Source: Dethiobacter alkaliphilus AHT 1 (GTDB taxonomy: Bacteria; Bacillota; Dethiobacteria; Dethiobacterales; Dethiobacteraceae). Taken from it: a DNA stretch of 44,694 bases. Shown here in pieces: positions 32,396 through 40,476 of this stretch. Where the stretch lies: assembly GCF_000174415.1 (NCBI RefSeq), contig NZ_ACJM01000020.1, forward strand, positions 1 through 44,694, given 5' to 3'. A program made the position numbers and the translations under genes. The notes beneath the pieces were generated by a model. The model had not been told where the DNA came from. It made no database searches and was given only the letters and a program-made list of their open reading frames with translations. How positions within the stretch are numbered: the stretch's first letter is position 1; the number at the start of each line of letters is the position of its first letter.

Positions 32396-33250
32396 GTGGC
32401 TGTAAGAATTCTGACAGACAGTGCGTGTGACTTGCCTAAGCAGGTTGTGGCGGAATATGGAATTGATGTGGTACCTCTTATGGTGTATAAGGATGATAAG
32501 GAGTACCAAGATGGAGTAACCCTCAAACCGGCTGAAATGTTTGGCCATATGCGGCAGGGAACAATCTATAAAACAGCCCAGGTTCCGCCCGGCTCTTTTC
32601 TGGAAAAGTTTGGGGAATATGGCAAAAACGATGATAGCTGTATCTATCTGGCCTTTTCCTCAGAGTTGTCCGGCACCCATGATTCTGCTTTGTTGGCCAG
32701 AGACCAATTACAGGAAGCGGAAACTTCCCTGAAGTTGGATATTATCGATACCAAATGCGCTTCCATGGGTTTTGGTTTGGTGGTTTATCTGGCGGCACGG
32801 ATGGCCAAAGAAGGCAAATCTCATGCAGAAATAGTTGCGGCGGCACAGCAAAACGCCCAACATATGGAACATCTTTTTACAGTAGATGACCTGGAGTATC
32901 TGTACCGTGGGGGACGGGTCAGCCGAACTGCTGCTTTTGTGGGAGGAATTCTAAATATTAAGCCGGTCCTTCATGTGCAGGATGGTCGTTTAATTCCTCT
33001 GGAAAAAGCCCGGGGGCGTAAAAAAGCCATAAAACGTATGGTGGAAATTATGGGTGAGCGGGGCAGAAATTTTAATGAGCAGGTTATTGGCATCAGTCAC
33101 GGTGATGACCTGGCCGCAGCCGAAGAACTAAAGACTTTGCTGGAACAGCAATATGGCTGCCGGGAATTCATGATCAGTGATGTGGGCTGTGCCATCGGTG
33201 CCCACTCCGGGCCGGGTACTTTGGCCTTGTTCTTTTTGAATAATACCTAA
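32396..33250 (+). CDS. DegV family fatty-acid-binding protein
   Basis: A 284-residue DegV (FakB-type) protein. The N-terminus VRILTDSACDLPK and the segments FSSELSGTHDSA and YRGGRVSRTAAFVGGILNIKPVL are diagnostic. FakB proteins bind a fatty acid and present it to the kinase FakA for use in phospholipids. The start is GTG at 32396 with AAGGGGTGG upstream. No fakA is nearby. Confidence 0.9.
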   Translation: MAVRILTDSACDLPKQVVAEYGIDVVPLMVYKDDKEYQDGVTLKPAEMFGHMRQGTIYKTAQVPPGSFLEKFGEYGKNDDSCIYLAFSSELSGTHDSALLARDQLQEAETSLKLDIIDTKCASMGFGLVVYLAARMAKEGKSHAEIVAAAQQNAQHMEHLFTVDDLEYLYRGGRVSRTAAFVGGILNIKPVLHVQDGRLIPLEKARGRKKAIKRMVEIMGERGRNFNEQVIGISHGDDLAAAEELKTLLEQQYGCREFMISDVGCAIGAHSGPGTLALFFLNNT

Positions 33251-33257
33251 AATTATT

Positions 33258-33283
33258 GCGCGCCTCAGGCGCGCTTTTCTTTT
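33258..33283 (+). terminator. Intrinsic terminator after degV
   Basis: GCGCGCC and GGCGCGC form a 7-bp stem with a TCA loop, followed by TTTTCTTTT. The T-tract runs into the next promoter. Confidence 0.9.
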
Positions 33284-33310
33284 GCAAATATCTCCAAAAT
33301 CCGATAAGAT
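33282..33310 (+). promoter_or_regulatory. Sigma-A-type promoter for the decarboxylase
   Basis: TTGCAA (33282-33287), a 17-base spacer and TAAGAT (33305-33310), 32 bases upstream of the TTG start at 33343. Confidence 0.6.
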
Positions 33311-33342
33311 TAACCTTAAAAGATATCGTAGGGGGAATTAAG

Positions 33343-34749
33343 TTGGATACAGAGCAGTTTCGCAAGTATGGTTATGAATTTGTGGACTGGATTGCTGATT
33401 ATATGGAGAAAGTTGAACAGCTCCCGGTTCGCTCTGAAGTCCTGCCCGGGGAGATAAAGAAGCAATTACCCCATGCACCGCCGCAGCAGGGTGAGCCCAT
33501 GGCTCAGATATTCAGTGACTTTCAACAAATCATTATGCCGGGGATTACCCATTGGCAGCATCCGTGTTGGTTTGCTTATTTTCCTGCCAATAACAGCCCG
33601 GCTTCGGTGCTGGCAGAAATGTTAACTGCCGGCATGGGGGCACAGGCCATGGTATGGCAGACTTCACCGGCGGCTACCGAATTAGAAGAAGTGGTGATGG
33701 AATGGTTACGCCAGATGCTGGGGCTGCCGGAAGAAATGGAGGGTGTAATTCAGGATACAGCTTCAACATCCACGCTGTGTGCTCTCTTGACTGCCAGGGA
33801 AACGGCCACTGGATTTATGGCCAATGAAGAGGGCATGCGGCAACCATTGGTAGTCTACGCCTCCACAGAGGGGCATTCCAGTATCGATAAAGCGGTGAAA
33901 ATTGCCGGCTATGGCAAAAAAAATCTGCGCCACATTCCCACCGATGAAAACTATGCCATGATTCCTGAAAAGCTGGAGGAAGCTATAAAAAATGATGTGG
34001 CAGCAGGTTTGATTCCAGCTTGCGTTGTGGCCAGTGTGGGGACCACATCTTCAACTGCGGTGGATCCGGTACGGAAAATCGGCGAAATTTGCCGCCGCCA
34101 CAACGTCTGGCTCCATGTTGATGCCGCTTTTTCCGGAACTGCGGCCATTGCCGAAGAGAATCGCTGGATGCTGGACGGGGCTGAGTACATAGATTCATTT
34201 GTTTTCAATCCACATAAATGGATGCTGACTAATTTTGACTGCTCCGCATACTTTGTCCGGGATACGGAAAAGCTGATTCGCACCTTTGAAATTCATCCGG
34301 AATACCTGAAAACCGGTGCCGATAAAGAGGTGAAAAATTTCCGCGACTGGGGAATTCAGCTGGGTCGACGCTTCCGGGCTCTAAAACTCTGGTTTGTCAT
34401 CCGCTCCTACGGCGTGGAAGGTATCCGACAGATGGTTAATGAGCATCTCCGTCTGGCAAGGCTATTTAAGGAGTGGATAGAAGAAGAAAAGCACTTTGAA
34501 GTGCTGGCCCCGGTCCATGTCAGCCTGGTGGTGTTTCGCCTTAATAACGGCGCCGCAGAAGATGAGCTGGACTCCTTAAACCGTCTATTGCTGGAGAAGG
34601 TAAATGCTACAGGAGAGGTTTTTTTAACTCATACCTCCCTGGGTGGACGCTATGCCATTAGGATGGCCATCGGACAGCGGACAACGCAGGAACACCATGT
34701 TCGTGAAGCGTGGGATATTATCCGGGCCAAAGCAGCAGAGACATTGTAA
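33343..34749 (+). CDS. PLP-dependent aromatic L-amino acid decarboxylase family protein
   Basis: A 468-residue group II decarboxylase. The PLP-binding Lys292 is in FNPHKWM, the PLP-ring Asp in HVDAAFSG, and the N-terminal segment PGITHWQHPCWFAYFPANNSPAS lines the substrate pocket as in aromatic decarboxylases. Likely substrates are Tyr, Trp, Phe or DOPA, giving trace amines; sequence alone does not decide between them. The start is TTG at 33343 with GTAGGGGG upstream. It is monocistronic behind its own promoter. Confidence 0.88.
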   Translation: MDTEQFRKYGYEFVDWIADYMEKVEQLPVRSEVLPGEIKKQLPHAPPQQGEPMAQIFSDFQQIIMPGITHWQHPCWFAYFPANNSPASVLAEMLTAGMGAQAMVWQTSPAATELEEVVMEWLRQMLGLPEEMEGVIQDTASTSTLCALLTARETATGFMANEEGMRQPLVVYASTEGHSSIDKAVKIAGYGKKNLRHIPTDENYAMIPEKLEEAIKNDVAAGLIPACVVASVGTTSSTAVDPVRKIGEICRRHNVWLHVDAAFSGTAAIAEENRWMLDGAEYIDSFVFNPHKWMLTNFDCSAYFVRDTEKLIRTFEIHPEYLKTGADKEVKNFRDWGIQLGRRFRALKLWFVIRSYGVEGIRQMVNEHLRLARLFKEWIEEEKHFEVLAPVHVSLVVFRLNNGAAEDELDSLNRLLLEKVNATGEVFLTHTSLGGRYAIRMAIGQRTTQEHHVREAWDIIRAKAAETL

Positions 34750-34820
34750 GGACATATTAATAAACGGAATTCTGTTTATTGACTACAATAGGAGTAACTA
34801 TTTATATCAGGAGGTCCCTT

Positions 34821-36092
34821 GTGAATAAAGAAAAAAAGTTCTGGTTGTTTGCCTCCATGTTGCTCTTAATTGCCATACTTGCCTGGTGGAGTGCCATCCC
34901 GTTTGACACAGAAGTGTTCATTGTCCGGCAGCTAAATCGTCTGGCGGCAGTCTTGGGTTTTTTATTTTTCTTTGTGCAGTTTCTGCTAAGCGCCCGCCTC
35001 AAGCTGATTGAAGAAGGTTTTGGCCTGGACAGGATGCTGCGCTATCACCGCAACGTTGGTCGTCTGGCCCTTGGTTTCTTGCTGCTTCATCCGGCATTGT
35101 GGCTCATTTACGAGAGGCAGCAGGGTATTTTGTTTATTTGGACCGTCTTTCGCATAATCGGGATTGTGGTCCTGGTGGGCCTGATGATAACAGCTGCGGT
35201 GGCGGCTCTTTATAAAAAACTTAATCTGCCTTATGAATTATGGCTAAACATCCATAAAGCAAATTATATCTTATTCCCGTTGGTGTTTGTTCATGTCTTT
35301 GCTAATGCGTTTCCAGGTACGGGGCTGTTTTATCTCTGGATAGTCTTAGCAGTACTGTTTGCCCTCCTCATAATCCATAAACTCAGAAGAGAGATTCAGC
35401 TGCGAAAAAATCCCTTTGAAGTAGTGGATGTAAAACAGGAAGCCGCTGATATCTGGAGCCTGTATTTTAAGGGAAACTCCTTTTCATATCAGCCGGGGCA
35501 GTTTATGCATCTGCGTCTTTTGCGGGATGGCGAAGTGTCTTCGCCACATCCTTTTACCATTTCCTCCAGCCCCACACGGGAACTGGTATCTGTTACGGCA
35601 AAGGAGTTGGGTGATTTTACGCAGACTATAAAAAACACCAAGGTTGGCCACAAAGCTTACATTGATGCACCGTATGGAGTGTTCAGCTTCGTTAACAGCA
35701 GCACCGAAAAGCTGGCTTTTATCGCCGGTGGTATTGGTATTACGCCTTTTATGAGCATGCTGCGGTATATGTATGACAACCAGATTGACCGGAAAATAAC
35801 TTTACTTTGGGGCAATAAAAGTGAAGAGGAACTATGTTTTAGTGATGAACTGGCTGTAATGGAGAGAGAAATGGATAACCTGCAGCTTGTCCGGATAATG
35901 TCCAGGCAAAAAGACTGGCCCGGAGAAAAGGGGCGGGTTGACCGGGAGAAGATTGAAAAGTATATTCCCGATTACGCAGAGCACCAGTTTTATGTGTGCG
36001 GGCCGCCGGCCATGAGCCGGGCCACCATTGAGGCTCTAAAGTCCATGGGCATTACAAAGGACCAAATCCATCATGAGTTGTTTGAATTATAA
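34821..36092 (+). CDS. Ferric-reductase-like membrane protein with FAD/NAD(P)H-binding domain
   Basis: A 423-residue protein. Residues 1-200 hold about six helices with conserved His (YHRNVGRLALGFLLLHP, HKANYILFPLVFVH) that would bind two hemes, as in ferric reductase-like domains. Residues 205-423 form a ferredoxin-reductase module: FAD motif HPFTISSSP, NAD(P)H motif IAGGIGITPFMSML, and the end motif FYVCGPPAM. It could move electrons from NAD(P)H across the membrane. The start is GTG at 34821 with AGGAGG 6 bases upstream. A terminator overlaps the stop. Confidence 0.87.
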   Translation: MNKEKKFWLFASMLLLIAILAWWSAIPFDTEVFIVRQLNRLAAVLGFLFFFVQFLLSARLKLIEEGFGLDRMLRYHRNVGRLALGFLLLHPALWLIYERQQGILFIWTVFRIIGIVVLVGLMITAAVAALYKKLNLPYELWLNIHKANYILFPLVFVHVFANAFPGTGLFYLWIVLAVLFALLIIHKLRREIQLRKNPFEVVDVKQEAADIWSLYFKGNSFSYQPGQFMHLRLLRDGEVSSPHPFTISSSPTRELVSVTAKELGDFTQTIKNTKVGHKAYIDAPYGVFSFVNSSTEKLAFIAGGIGITPFMSMLRYMYDNQIDRKITLLWGNKSEEELCFSDELAVMEREMDNLQLVRIMSRQKDWPGEKGRVDREKIEKYIPDYAEHQFYVCGPPAMSRATIEALKSMGITKDQIHHELFEL

Positions 36093-36116
36093 TACACGGG
36101 AAACCGTGTATTTTTT
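36091..36116 (+). terminator. Intrinsic terminator overlapping the reductase stop
   Basis: AATACACGG and CCGTGTATT form a 9-bp stem with a GAAA loop, followed by TTTT. Repeat copy D begins at the next base. Confidence 0.85.
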
Positions 36117-36218
36117 ATACTGCTTAGGAAATTATAACGCTTCGCAGATAGCGAAGCTGCTAAGGAAACCAGTATCGAAAAGCACGCGCTGAGGGAATCG
36201 AATTAGCGTGCTTTTTTT
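36117..36218 (+). repeat. Dispersed structured repeat, copy D
   Basis: The closing stem is ATACTG (36117-36122) with CAGTAT (36170-36175), a compensated version of copy B. The inner hairpin GCTTCGC-AGATA-GCGAAGC is identical to the others. The tail hairpin AGCACGC with GCGTGCT followed by seven T differs from copy B in both arms but keeps pairing. Confidence 0.85.
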
Positions 36219-36323
36219 AATCCTTTATTTATGATAAAACAAGCTGTTTTGTCTTACAGTAGTAGTAGAAAGAAAATTTACGACAATATCCTACATGTAA
36301 AGGAATGAAGAAAGGTGAACATT

Positions 36324-36491
36324 ATGGATTCACGATTTGAATATATGATCCGTTACCGGACAGCCGCAGGCAAAACAGCGGGACTATATAAAGGTATGAG
36401 CAAAGAAGAGCTGGATCAGATGATTGATTCACTGCGCGAAGATGGCTGTGTGGTTGAAAAAGTGGAAATTATCAGAAGAACAGGTGGCTGA
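36324..36491 (+). CDS. 55-residue conserved-type small protein, unknown function
   Basis: A short basic protein (RYRTAAGKTAGLYKGMSKEELDQMIDSLRED, given here in part). The mix of a beta segment and an acidic helix suggests a small alpha/beta fold. AAAGGTG 6 bases before the ATG and a terminator in the stop codon support it as real. It lies between two repeat copies. I do not recognise a family. Confidence 0.6.
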   Translation: MDSRFEYMIRYRTAAGKTAGLYKGMSKEELDQMIDSLREDGCVVEKVEIIRRTGG

Positions 36492-36515
36492 CCCGGGTAA
36501 CCGGGTCTTTTTTTT
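36490..36515 (+). terminator. Intrinsic terminator overlapping the small-protein stop
   Basis: GACCCGG and CCGGGTC form a 7-bp stem with a GTAA loop, followed by eight T. Repeat copy E begins 3 bases later. Confidence 0.9.
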
Positions 36516-36518
36516 GCC

Positions 36519-36582
36519 GGAAATTATAACGATTCGCAGTTTGCTAAGCTGCTAAGGAACCGAATAAGGCGTGCCTTTCTTA
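36519..36582 (+). repeat. Dispersed structured repeat, copy E (divergent)
   Basis: It keeps GGAAATTATAACG and AGCTGCTAAGGAA, but the inner hairpin is imperfect (GATTCGC against GCTAAGC) and the closing stem is not clear. The tail ends GGCGTGCCTTTCTT. It lies just upstream of the DUF421 gene. Confidence 0.7.
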
Positions 36583-36644
36583 CTTAGGTATGATTGTTTA
36601 ATAAAGGGGGATATTACCGGGAAAATAAGTTAATTGGTGAAACT

Positions 36645-37373
36645 ATGAATGAAACCTCGGTAACCATTGTGCGTGGTGTAATTGCTTTTGCTACCCTGTT
36701 TATTTACTGCCGCCTGCTGGGTAAAGAACAGATTAAGCAGTTAACTTTTTTTGATTACATCAGTGGCATTACCATCGGCTCCATTGCAGCTACATTGACC
36801 ACCAATTTAAATAATCGCCCCTGGCCTGAATTTGTAGGACTTACCACCTGGGTGTTGTTGGCCTATTTTTTACAGTGGCTGACATTACGGTCCCGTCAGG
36901 CAGCCAAATATGTGGACGGTGAACCGGTGGTGATAATTATGAACGGACAATTGATGGAGGAAGCCATGCATAAAGCCCGGCTAAAAACCGGTGACCTGCT
37001 AGGGCTTTTGCGCCTCAAGGATGTGTTTGATTTAAAACAGGTGGAGTTTGCCGTCTATGAAAAAAACGGCAATTTGTCCGTTTTAAAAAAATCCGAGTTT
37101 CAACATGTGACGCCGGGAGATTTGCAGCTGCCTGTAAAATACCAGGGAATTAGCACCGAATTGATATACGACGGTGTTGTTATAGAGCAAAACCTCAAAA
37201 AAGTACAGCTTACCCGACAATGGTTGGAAAATGAGCTGAAAAAACTGGGGATTAAATCATACGAAGATGTTTTTCTGGCAAACCTTAACACCCAGGGAGA
37301 ATTATATGTGGATACATACAAGGACCAACTAATTCATCTTACCAATTTTAGCGATTATGAAGGACCTAACTGA
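36645..37373 (+). CDS. DUF421/YetF family membrane protein
   Basis: A 242-residue protein. Three helices (about 5-80) include GKEQIKQLTFFDYISGITIGSIA, the DUF421 hallmark. A soluble YetF-type C-terminal domain follows (about 90-230), with MNGQLMEEAMHKARL. Relatives affect spore germination or envelope functions, but no activity is established. The ATG at 36645 has GGTGAAACT upstream; the longer frame from 36594 is less likely. The next gene starts 9 bases after the stop. Confidence 0.85.
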   Translation: MNETSVTIVRGVIAFATLFIYCRLLGKEQIKQLTFFDYISGITIGSIAATLTTNLNNRPWPEFVGLTTWVLLAYFLQWLTLRSRQAAKYVDGEPVVIIMNGQLMEEAMHKARLKTGDLLGLLRLKDVFDLKQVEFAVYEKNGNLSVLKKSEFQHVTPGDLQLPVKYQGISTELIYDGVVIEQNLKKVQLTRQWLENELKKLGIKSYEDVFLANLNTQGELYVDTYKDQLIHLTNFSDYEGPN

Positions 37374-37382
37374 GGTGCCGGG

Positions 37383-37751
37383 ATGATAAAAAGAATCATG
37401 GCTTACAGTTTGCCTGTAATCTTAATTATGTCGTTTGTTTATGTGCTCACCTCCGGTGAGGCACAAAAAAAGCCCAAAGCTGAAAATGATAACGTCTCTG
37501 CCCTGTTTTTGCAGTTGGAAAAGCAGGTAGCCGCTGAGGAGTGGGAAAAAGCAGGGGAAACGTTAAACAATCTGGAGGCCGCTGTTGGTAAAGTAGTACC
37601 CAGAGTGCAGTACAGTGTGGGACGGGACGATATTATTAATCTGGAGAGGAATCTGGCTCGTGTACGTGGTTATGTAGGGGCGCAGGAAAAGGCCGGTGCA
37701 CTCTCGGAGTTGGCGGAAGCCCGCTACTTCTGGCGTATCCTTGGGAAATAA
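37383..37751 (+). CDS. DUF4363 family protein
   Basis: A 122-residue protein with one N-terminal membrane helix (about 8-25) and an extracytoplasmic helical domain containing EWEKAGETLNNLEAAVGKV and ending AEARYFWRILGK. DUF4363 genes are commonly paired with DUF421 genes, as here, so the two products probably act together. GAGGTGCCGGG precedes the ATG. Confidence 0.8.
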   Translation: MIKRIMAYSLPVILIMSFVYVLTSGEAQKKPKAENDNVSALFLQLEKQVAAEEWEKAGETLNNLEAAVGKVVPRVQYSVGRDDIINLERNLARVRGYVGAQEKAGALSELAEARYFWRILGK

Positions 37752-37835
37752 CCGGTACAGATTTGTTTGTTTGCTGCTTCAACAGGAATTCCCTCAATCC
37801 GGAAGAATAGTTTTATAGTAGAGGAGGGGAATTCC

Positions 37836-38510
37836 TTGAAGAAAAGAAGTAGTGTAATTCTTGCTCTGTTTTTGGTGCTGGGCTATGGAATATATATTTT
37901 CTTTCTGGCGCCGGTGGTGCGCGAACGTGCTGCCGTGCGCAATATCGAATTGAGGGACGTGGACCTCTTAGGGCTTACCGATGGTGTATATCATGGCGCT
38001 TATGTGGACGGCACCTATGAGGTAGAAGTGGTGGTGGCAGACCACCGGATTGCAGCCATTCATATGTTGATTACCAGGGACAGCGATTACGCGCGTCAAG
38101 CCGAAGGTGTTTTGGACTCAGTGGTGGAAGCACAATCATTACAGGTTGATGTGGTTAGCGGTGCCACCACCACCAGCAAAGCGATTCTTAAAGCTGTGGA
38201 AGATGCGCTGCACAGTCCGCCCAATGAGCCATACATCAGCGGCATTATTCACACCAAGGAAGAAAACAGGATTTTAGTGGTGGAGGGCATAGAATCAGAA
38301 GATTTGGAACAGGAGCAGTGGCTAGAAGAAGGATACGAGGCCATTTGGTTAACGGTTAAAACGGATACGGCGGTGATTGCACCGGAGGGTAAAGCGGCCC
38401 ATGGGGCTGCGCTTCAAAAAGGACAAAATGTGCAGGCCTGGGTGGTGGGGCTAATTTTAGATTCCTATCCGGCCCAGAGTACAGCAGGGCTGATTATCAT
38501 CCGGGAGTAA
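37836..38510 (+). CDS. FMN-binding domain protein fused to a DUF3221-like domain
   Basis: A 224-residue membrane-anchored protein. One N-terminal helix (about 6-24) is followed by an FMN-binding domain with the DVVSGATTTS motif, where Thr111 would carry FMN attached by ApbE. Residues 150-224 (ILVVEGIES, WLTVKTDTAVI, VQAWVVGLILDSYPAQSTAG) look like a DUF3221-type OB-fold domain. Such flavin domains serve in external electron transfer. The start is TTG at 37836 with GAGGAGGGG upstream. Two cytochrome genes follow. Confidence 0.8.
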   Translation: MKKRSSVILALFLVLGYGIYIFFLAPVVRERAAVRNIELRDVDLLGLTDGVYHGAYVDGTYEVEVVVADHRIAAIHMLITRDSDYARQAEGVLDSVVEAQSLQVDVVSGATTTSKAILKAVEDALHSPPNEPYISGIIHTKEENRILVVEGIESEDLEQEQWLEEGYEAIWLTVKTDTAVIAPEGKAAHGAALQKGQNVQAWVVGLILDSYPAQSTAGLIIIRE

Positions 38511-38535
38511 GCGGGAAATGGCAGAAAGCAGCAAA

Positions 38536-38565
38536 ACAGACGCCTTAGCGGGCGTCTGTTTTTTC
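38536..38565 (+). terminator. Intrinsic terminator after the FMN-binding gene
   Basis: ACAGACGCC and GGCGTCTGT form a 9-bp stem with a 6-base loop, followed by TTTTTC. Confidence 0.88.
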
Positions 38566-38633
38566 GTGGTATGTCCTGCTTTTTTTGGGGTACAATTATA
38601 TGCAGATGACAAGACAGTACAAAGGACGGTTTT

Positions 38634-39119
38634 ATGAACAAGAGCTGGTTAGTGGTACTCAAAGTTGTCGGGGTTTTCGTTGGTGCGTATGTGCTTTTTA
38701 TGATTACATATTATCTGACCTCGCATCCAACACAGTTTTGTGCACAATGCCATCTGGTAGAACCATATGTAGAGTCTTGGCATGAATCTCCCCATGCAGG
38801 TGTTAACTGTATGCATTGTCACGAAATGCGGGGCTTTGTAGGTAAACTGGAAGCAAAATCGCGAGGTCTTAATTATCTGTATCTCACAATAACCAATCAA
38901 TATTCTTTACCTGCCGGGGCAAAGATTTTCGAACAAAACTGTATTGGCTGCCATTTGCAGGACTACCGCGGTTATACAGATGCTCCCGGCCTAAACAATG
39001 AACATGGCCATCATTATGAGGTGATTCGCGAAAGAAGATCCTGTCTGGAGTGCCACAGGGAAGTAGGTCACCAGATTAACCTGTATCTCACCCCTGACTT
39101 TAAAAAAATATGGAAGTAA
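38634..39119 (+). CDS. Membrane-anchored tetraheme cytochrome c, NapC/NrfH-like (1)
   Basis: A 161-residue protein with an N-terminal anchor helix (about 6-26) and four heme-binding CxxCH motifs: CAQCH, CMHCH, CIGCH and CLECH. NapC/NrfH proteins take electrons from membrane quinol and pass them to external reductases. The first heme site is CAQCHLVEP and lacks the Met seen after CxxCH in NrfH. AAAGGACGGTTTT precedes the ATG. A near-copy follows 30 bases downstream. No nitrite reductase (NrfA) or nitrate reductase is adjacent. Confidence 0.9.
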   Translation: MNKSWLVVLKVVGVFVGAYVLFMITYYLTSHPTQFCAQCHLVEPYVESWHESPHAGVNCMHCHEMRGFVGKLEAKSRGLNYLYLTITNQYSLPAGAKIFEQNCIGCHLQDYRGYTDAPGLNNEHGHHYEVIRERRSCLECHREVGHQINLYLTPDFKKIWK

Positions 39120-39149
39120 ACAACACATAAGGGAGCTGTGTACAGTGCT

Positions 39150-39632
39150 ATGAGACAAAGCTGGCTAATTGTTCTAATTGTTGTTGCAATTTTTGTAGGT
39201 GCCTACGCGGTATTTATGGTGGCATATTATGCTACATCACACCCTACGTTTTTCTGTACAAAGTGTCATTTTATTGAGCCCTATGTAGCTTCCTGGGAAG
39301 AATTTCCCCATGCCGGGGTGACATGCCTGCACTGCCATGAAATGCGGGGTTTTGTGGGAAAGCTTGAAGCCAAGTCCCGAGGTTTGAATTATCTGTATAC
39401 CACGCTGACAAACCAGTACACGCTTCCAACAGGTGCAAAAATATTCGAGCAAAATTGTATCGGCTGTCATCTTCAGGATTACCGGGGATATGAAAATGCA
39501 CCGGATCTGGCCACAGCTGAGGGAGACCATTATGAATATATCCGTGATAACCGGTCCTGTCTGGAATGTCACAGAGATACCGGGCATGAAATAAACATTC
39601 TGTTAAAACCTGACTTTGAAAAAAGTTGGTAG
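39150..39632 (+). CDS. Membrane-anchored tetraheme cytochrome c, NapC/NrfH-like (2)
   Basis: A 160-residue close paralogue of the preceding gene: same anchor (RQSWLIVLIVVAIFVGAYAVF), same four heme motifs (CTKCH, CLHCH, CIGCH, CLECH) and the identical stretch EMRGFVGKLEAKSRGLNYLY. This is a recent tandem duplication. The start at 39150 is chosen by alignment to the first copy; GGGAG lies 14 bases upstream, longer than usual, and a GTG at 39138 is the alternative. A terminator follows, so the two form one unit. Confidence 0.9.
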   Translation: MRQSWLIVLIVVAIFVGAYAVFMVAYYATSHPTFFCTKCHFIEPYVASWEEFPHAGVTCLHCHEMRGFVGKLEAKSRGLNYLYTTLTNQYTLPTGAKIFEQNCIGCHLQDYRGYENAPDLATAEGDHYEYIRDNRSCLECHRDTGHEINILLKPDFEKSW

Positions 39633-39642
39633 GTAAATTTCT

Positions 39643-39672
39643 AAAGCACAGCGTAAAAAGCTGTGCTTTTTA
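39643..39672 (+). terminator. Intrinsic terminator of the cytochrome pair
   Basis: AAAGCACAGC and GCTGTGCTTT form a 10-bp stem with a 7-base loop, followed by TTA. Confidence 0.82.
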
Positions 39673-39747
39673 GTGCAAAGCAGGAAAACAGGGGTCGATG
39701 TCTAAAATAGTCTAATTATTCAAGTTTTTTTTGCGGAGGATGATTCA

Positions 39748-40476
39748 GTGAAAATTCTTATTTTACAACAGGGCATTTATGGTGAAAGAATTACAGAAAA
39801 CATTAAAAACAAAGCGCCGGAAGGGTGGAGCATTTCAACGTTTAATGTTCCTGCCATTCAGGAGCCTATTGTAGACGAACCGGAAGAGTACTTGCCAAAA
39901 AATTTACCTTCCGCAGATTTGATTCTGCACCTGGCCGAATCGGCCCAGGCGGCACAGCTTCTGCCCGCGGTGGCCAAAGCTACCGGCGCGGATGCGGTAA
40001 TTGCCTCCATTGACACCACCGCCTGGGTCCCCATGGGATTGCGCAATCAGCTGCACCGGGAACTGGCAAAGATGGATGTAACCATTGTATTTCCAGAACC
40101 GCTCTGCTCTATTGACGAAGAGACGGTGGGCTTTAACGAATCCCTGCAGCCCTATACCAGTGAAACGATTCGTGAATTCAGCCGCTATTTTGGAAAACCG
40201 ATTCTGGAAGTAAAGGTGGACAGCGAAGGAAAAATTTCCGAGATAGAAGTTTTGCGCGGTTCGCCCTGCGGTTCTACCGAATACACAATTAAGCGTGTTA
40301 AGGGCATGCCGGCGGAAAAAGCAGTGCCCACTTCAGGTTTGATGTGCCTTCACTATCCGTGTTTAGCTTCTATGACCTTTGAGCAGAAGGCCAACGGCGT
40401 AGATACCATCATGCATAATTCAGGACGGATATTTAATGAGGGGATGGAAAATGCTCTTAAAAAAGCGTCTGAATAA
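39748..40476 (+). CDS. DUF166 family protein
   Basis: A 242-residue soluble protein. It opens KILILQQGIYGERI; its middle DAVIASIDTTAWVPMG and cysteine-bearing segments (EPLCSID, GSPCGSTEYT, LMCLHYPCLASM) match DUF166, best known from methanogenic archaea. Five conserved-looking cysteines might bind metal or an Fe-S cluster, but the function is unknown. The start is GTG at 39748 with GGAGG 8 bases upstream. Its 3' end overlaps the convergent small gene by 20 bases. Confidence 0.78.
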   Translation: MKILILQQGIYGERITENIKNKAPEGWSISTFNVPAIQEPIVDEPEEYLPKNLPSADLILHLAESAQAAQLLPAVAKATGADAVIASIDTTAWVPMGLRNQLHRELAKMDVTIVFPEPLCSIDEETVGFNESLQPYTSETIREFSRYFGKPILEVKVDSEGKISEIEVLRGSPCGSTEYTIKRVKGMPAEKAVPTSGLMCLHYPCLASMTFEQKANGVDTIMHNSGRIFNEGMENALKKASE

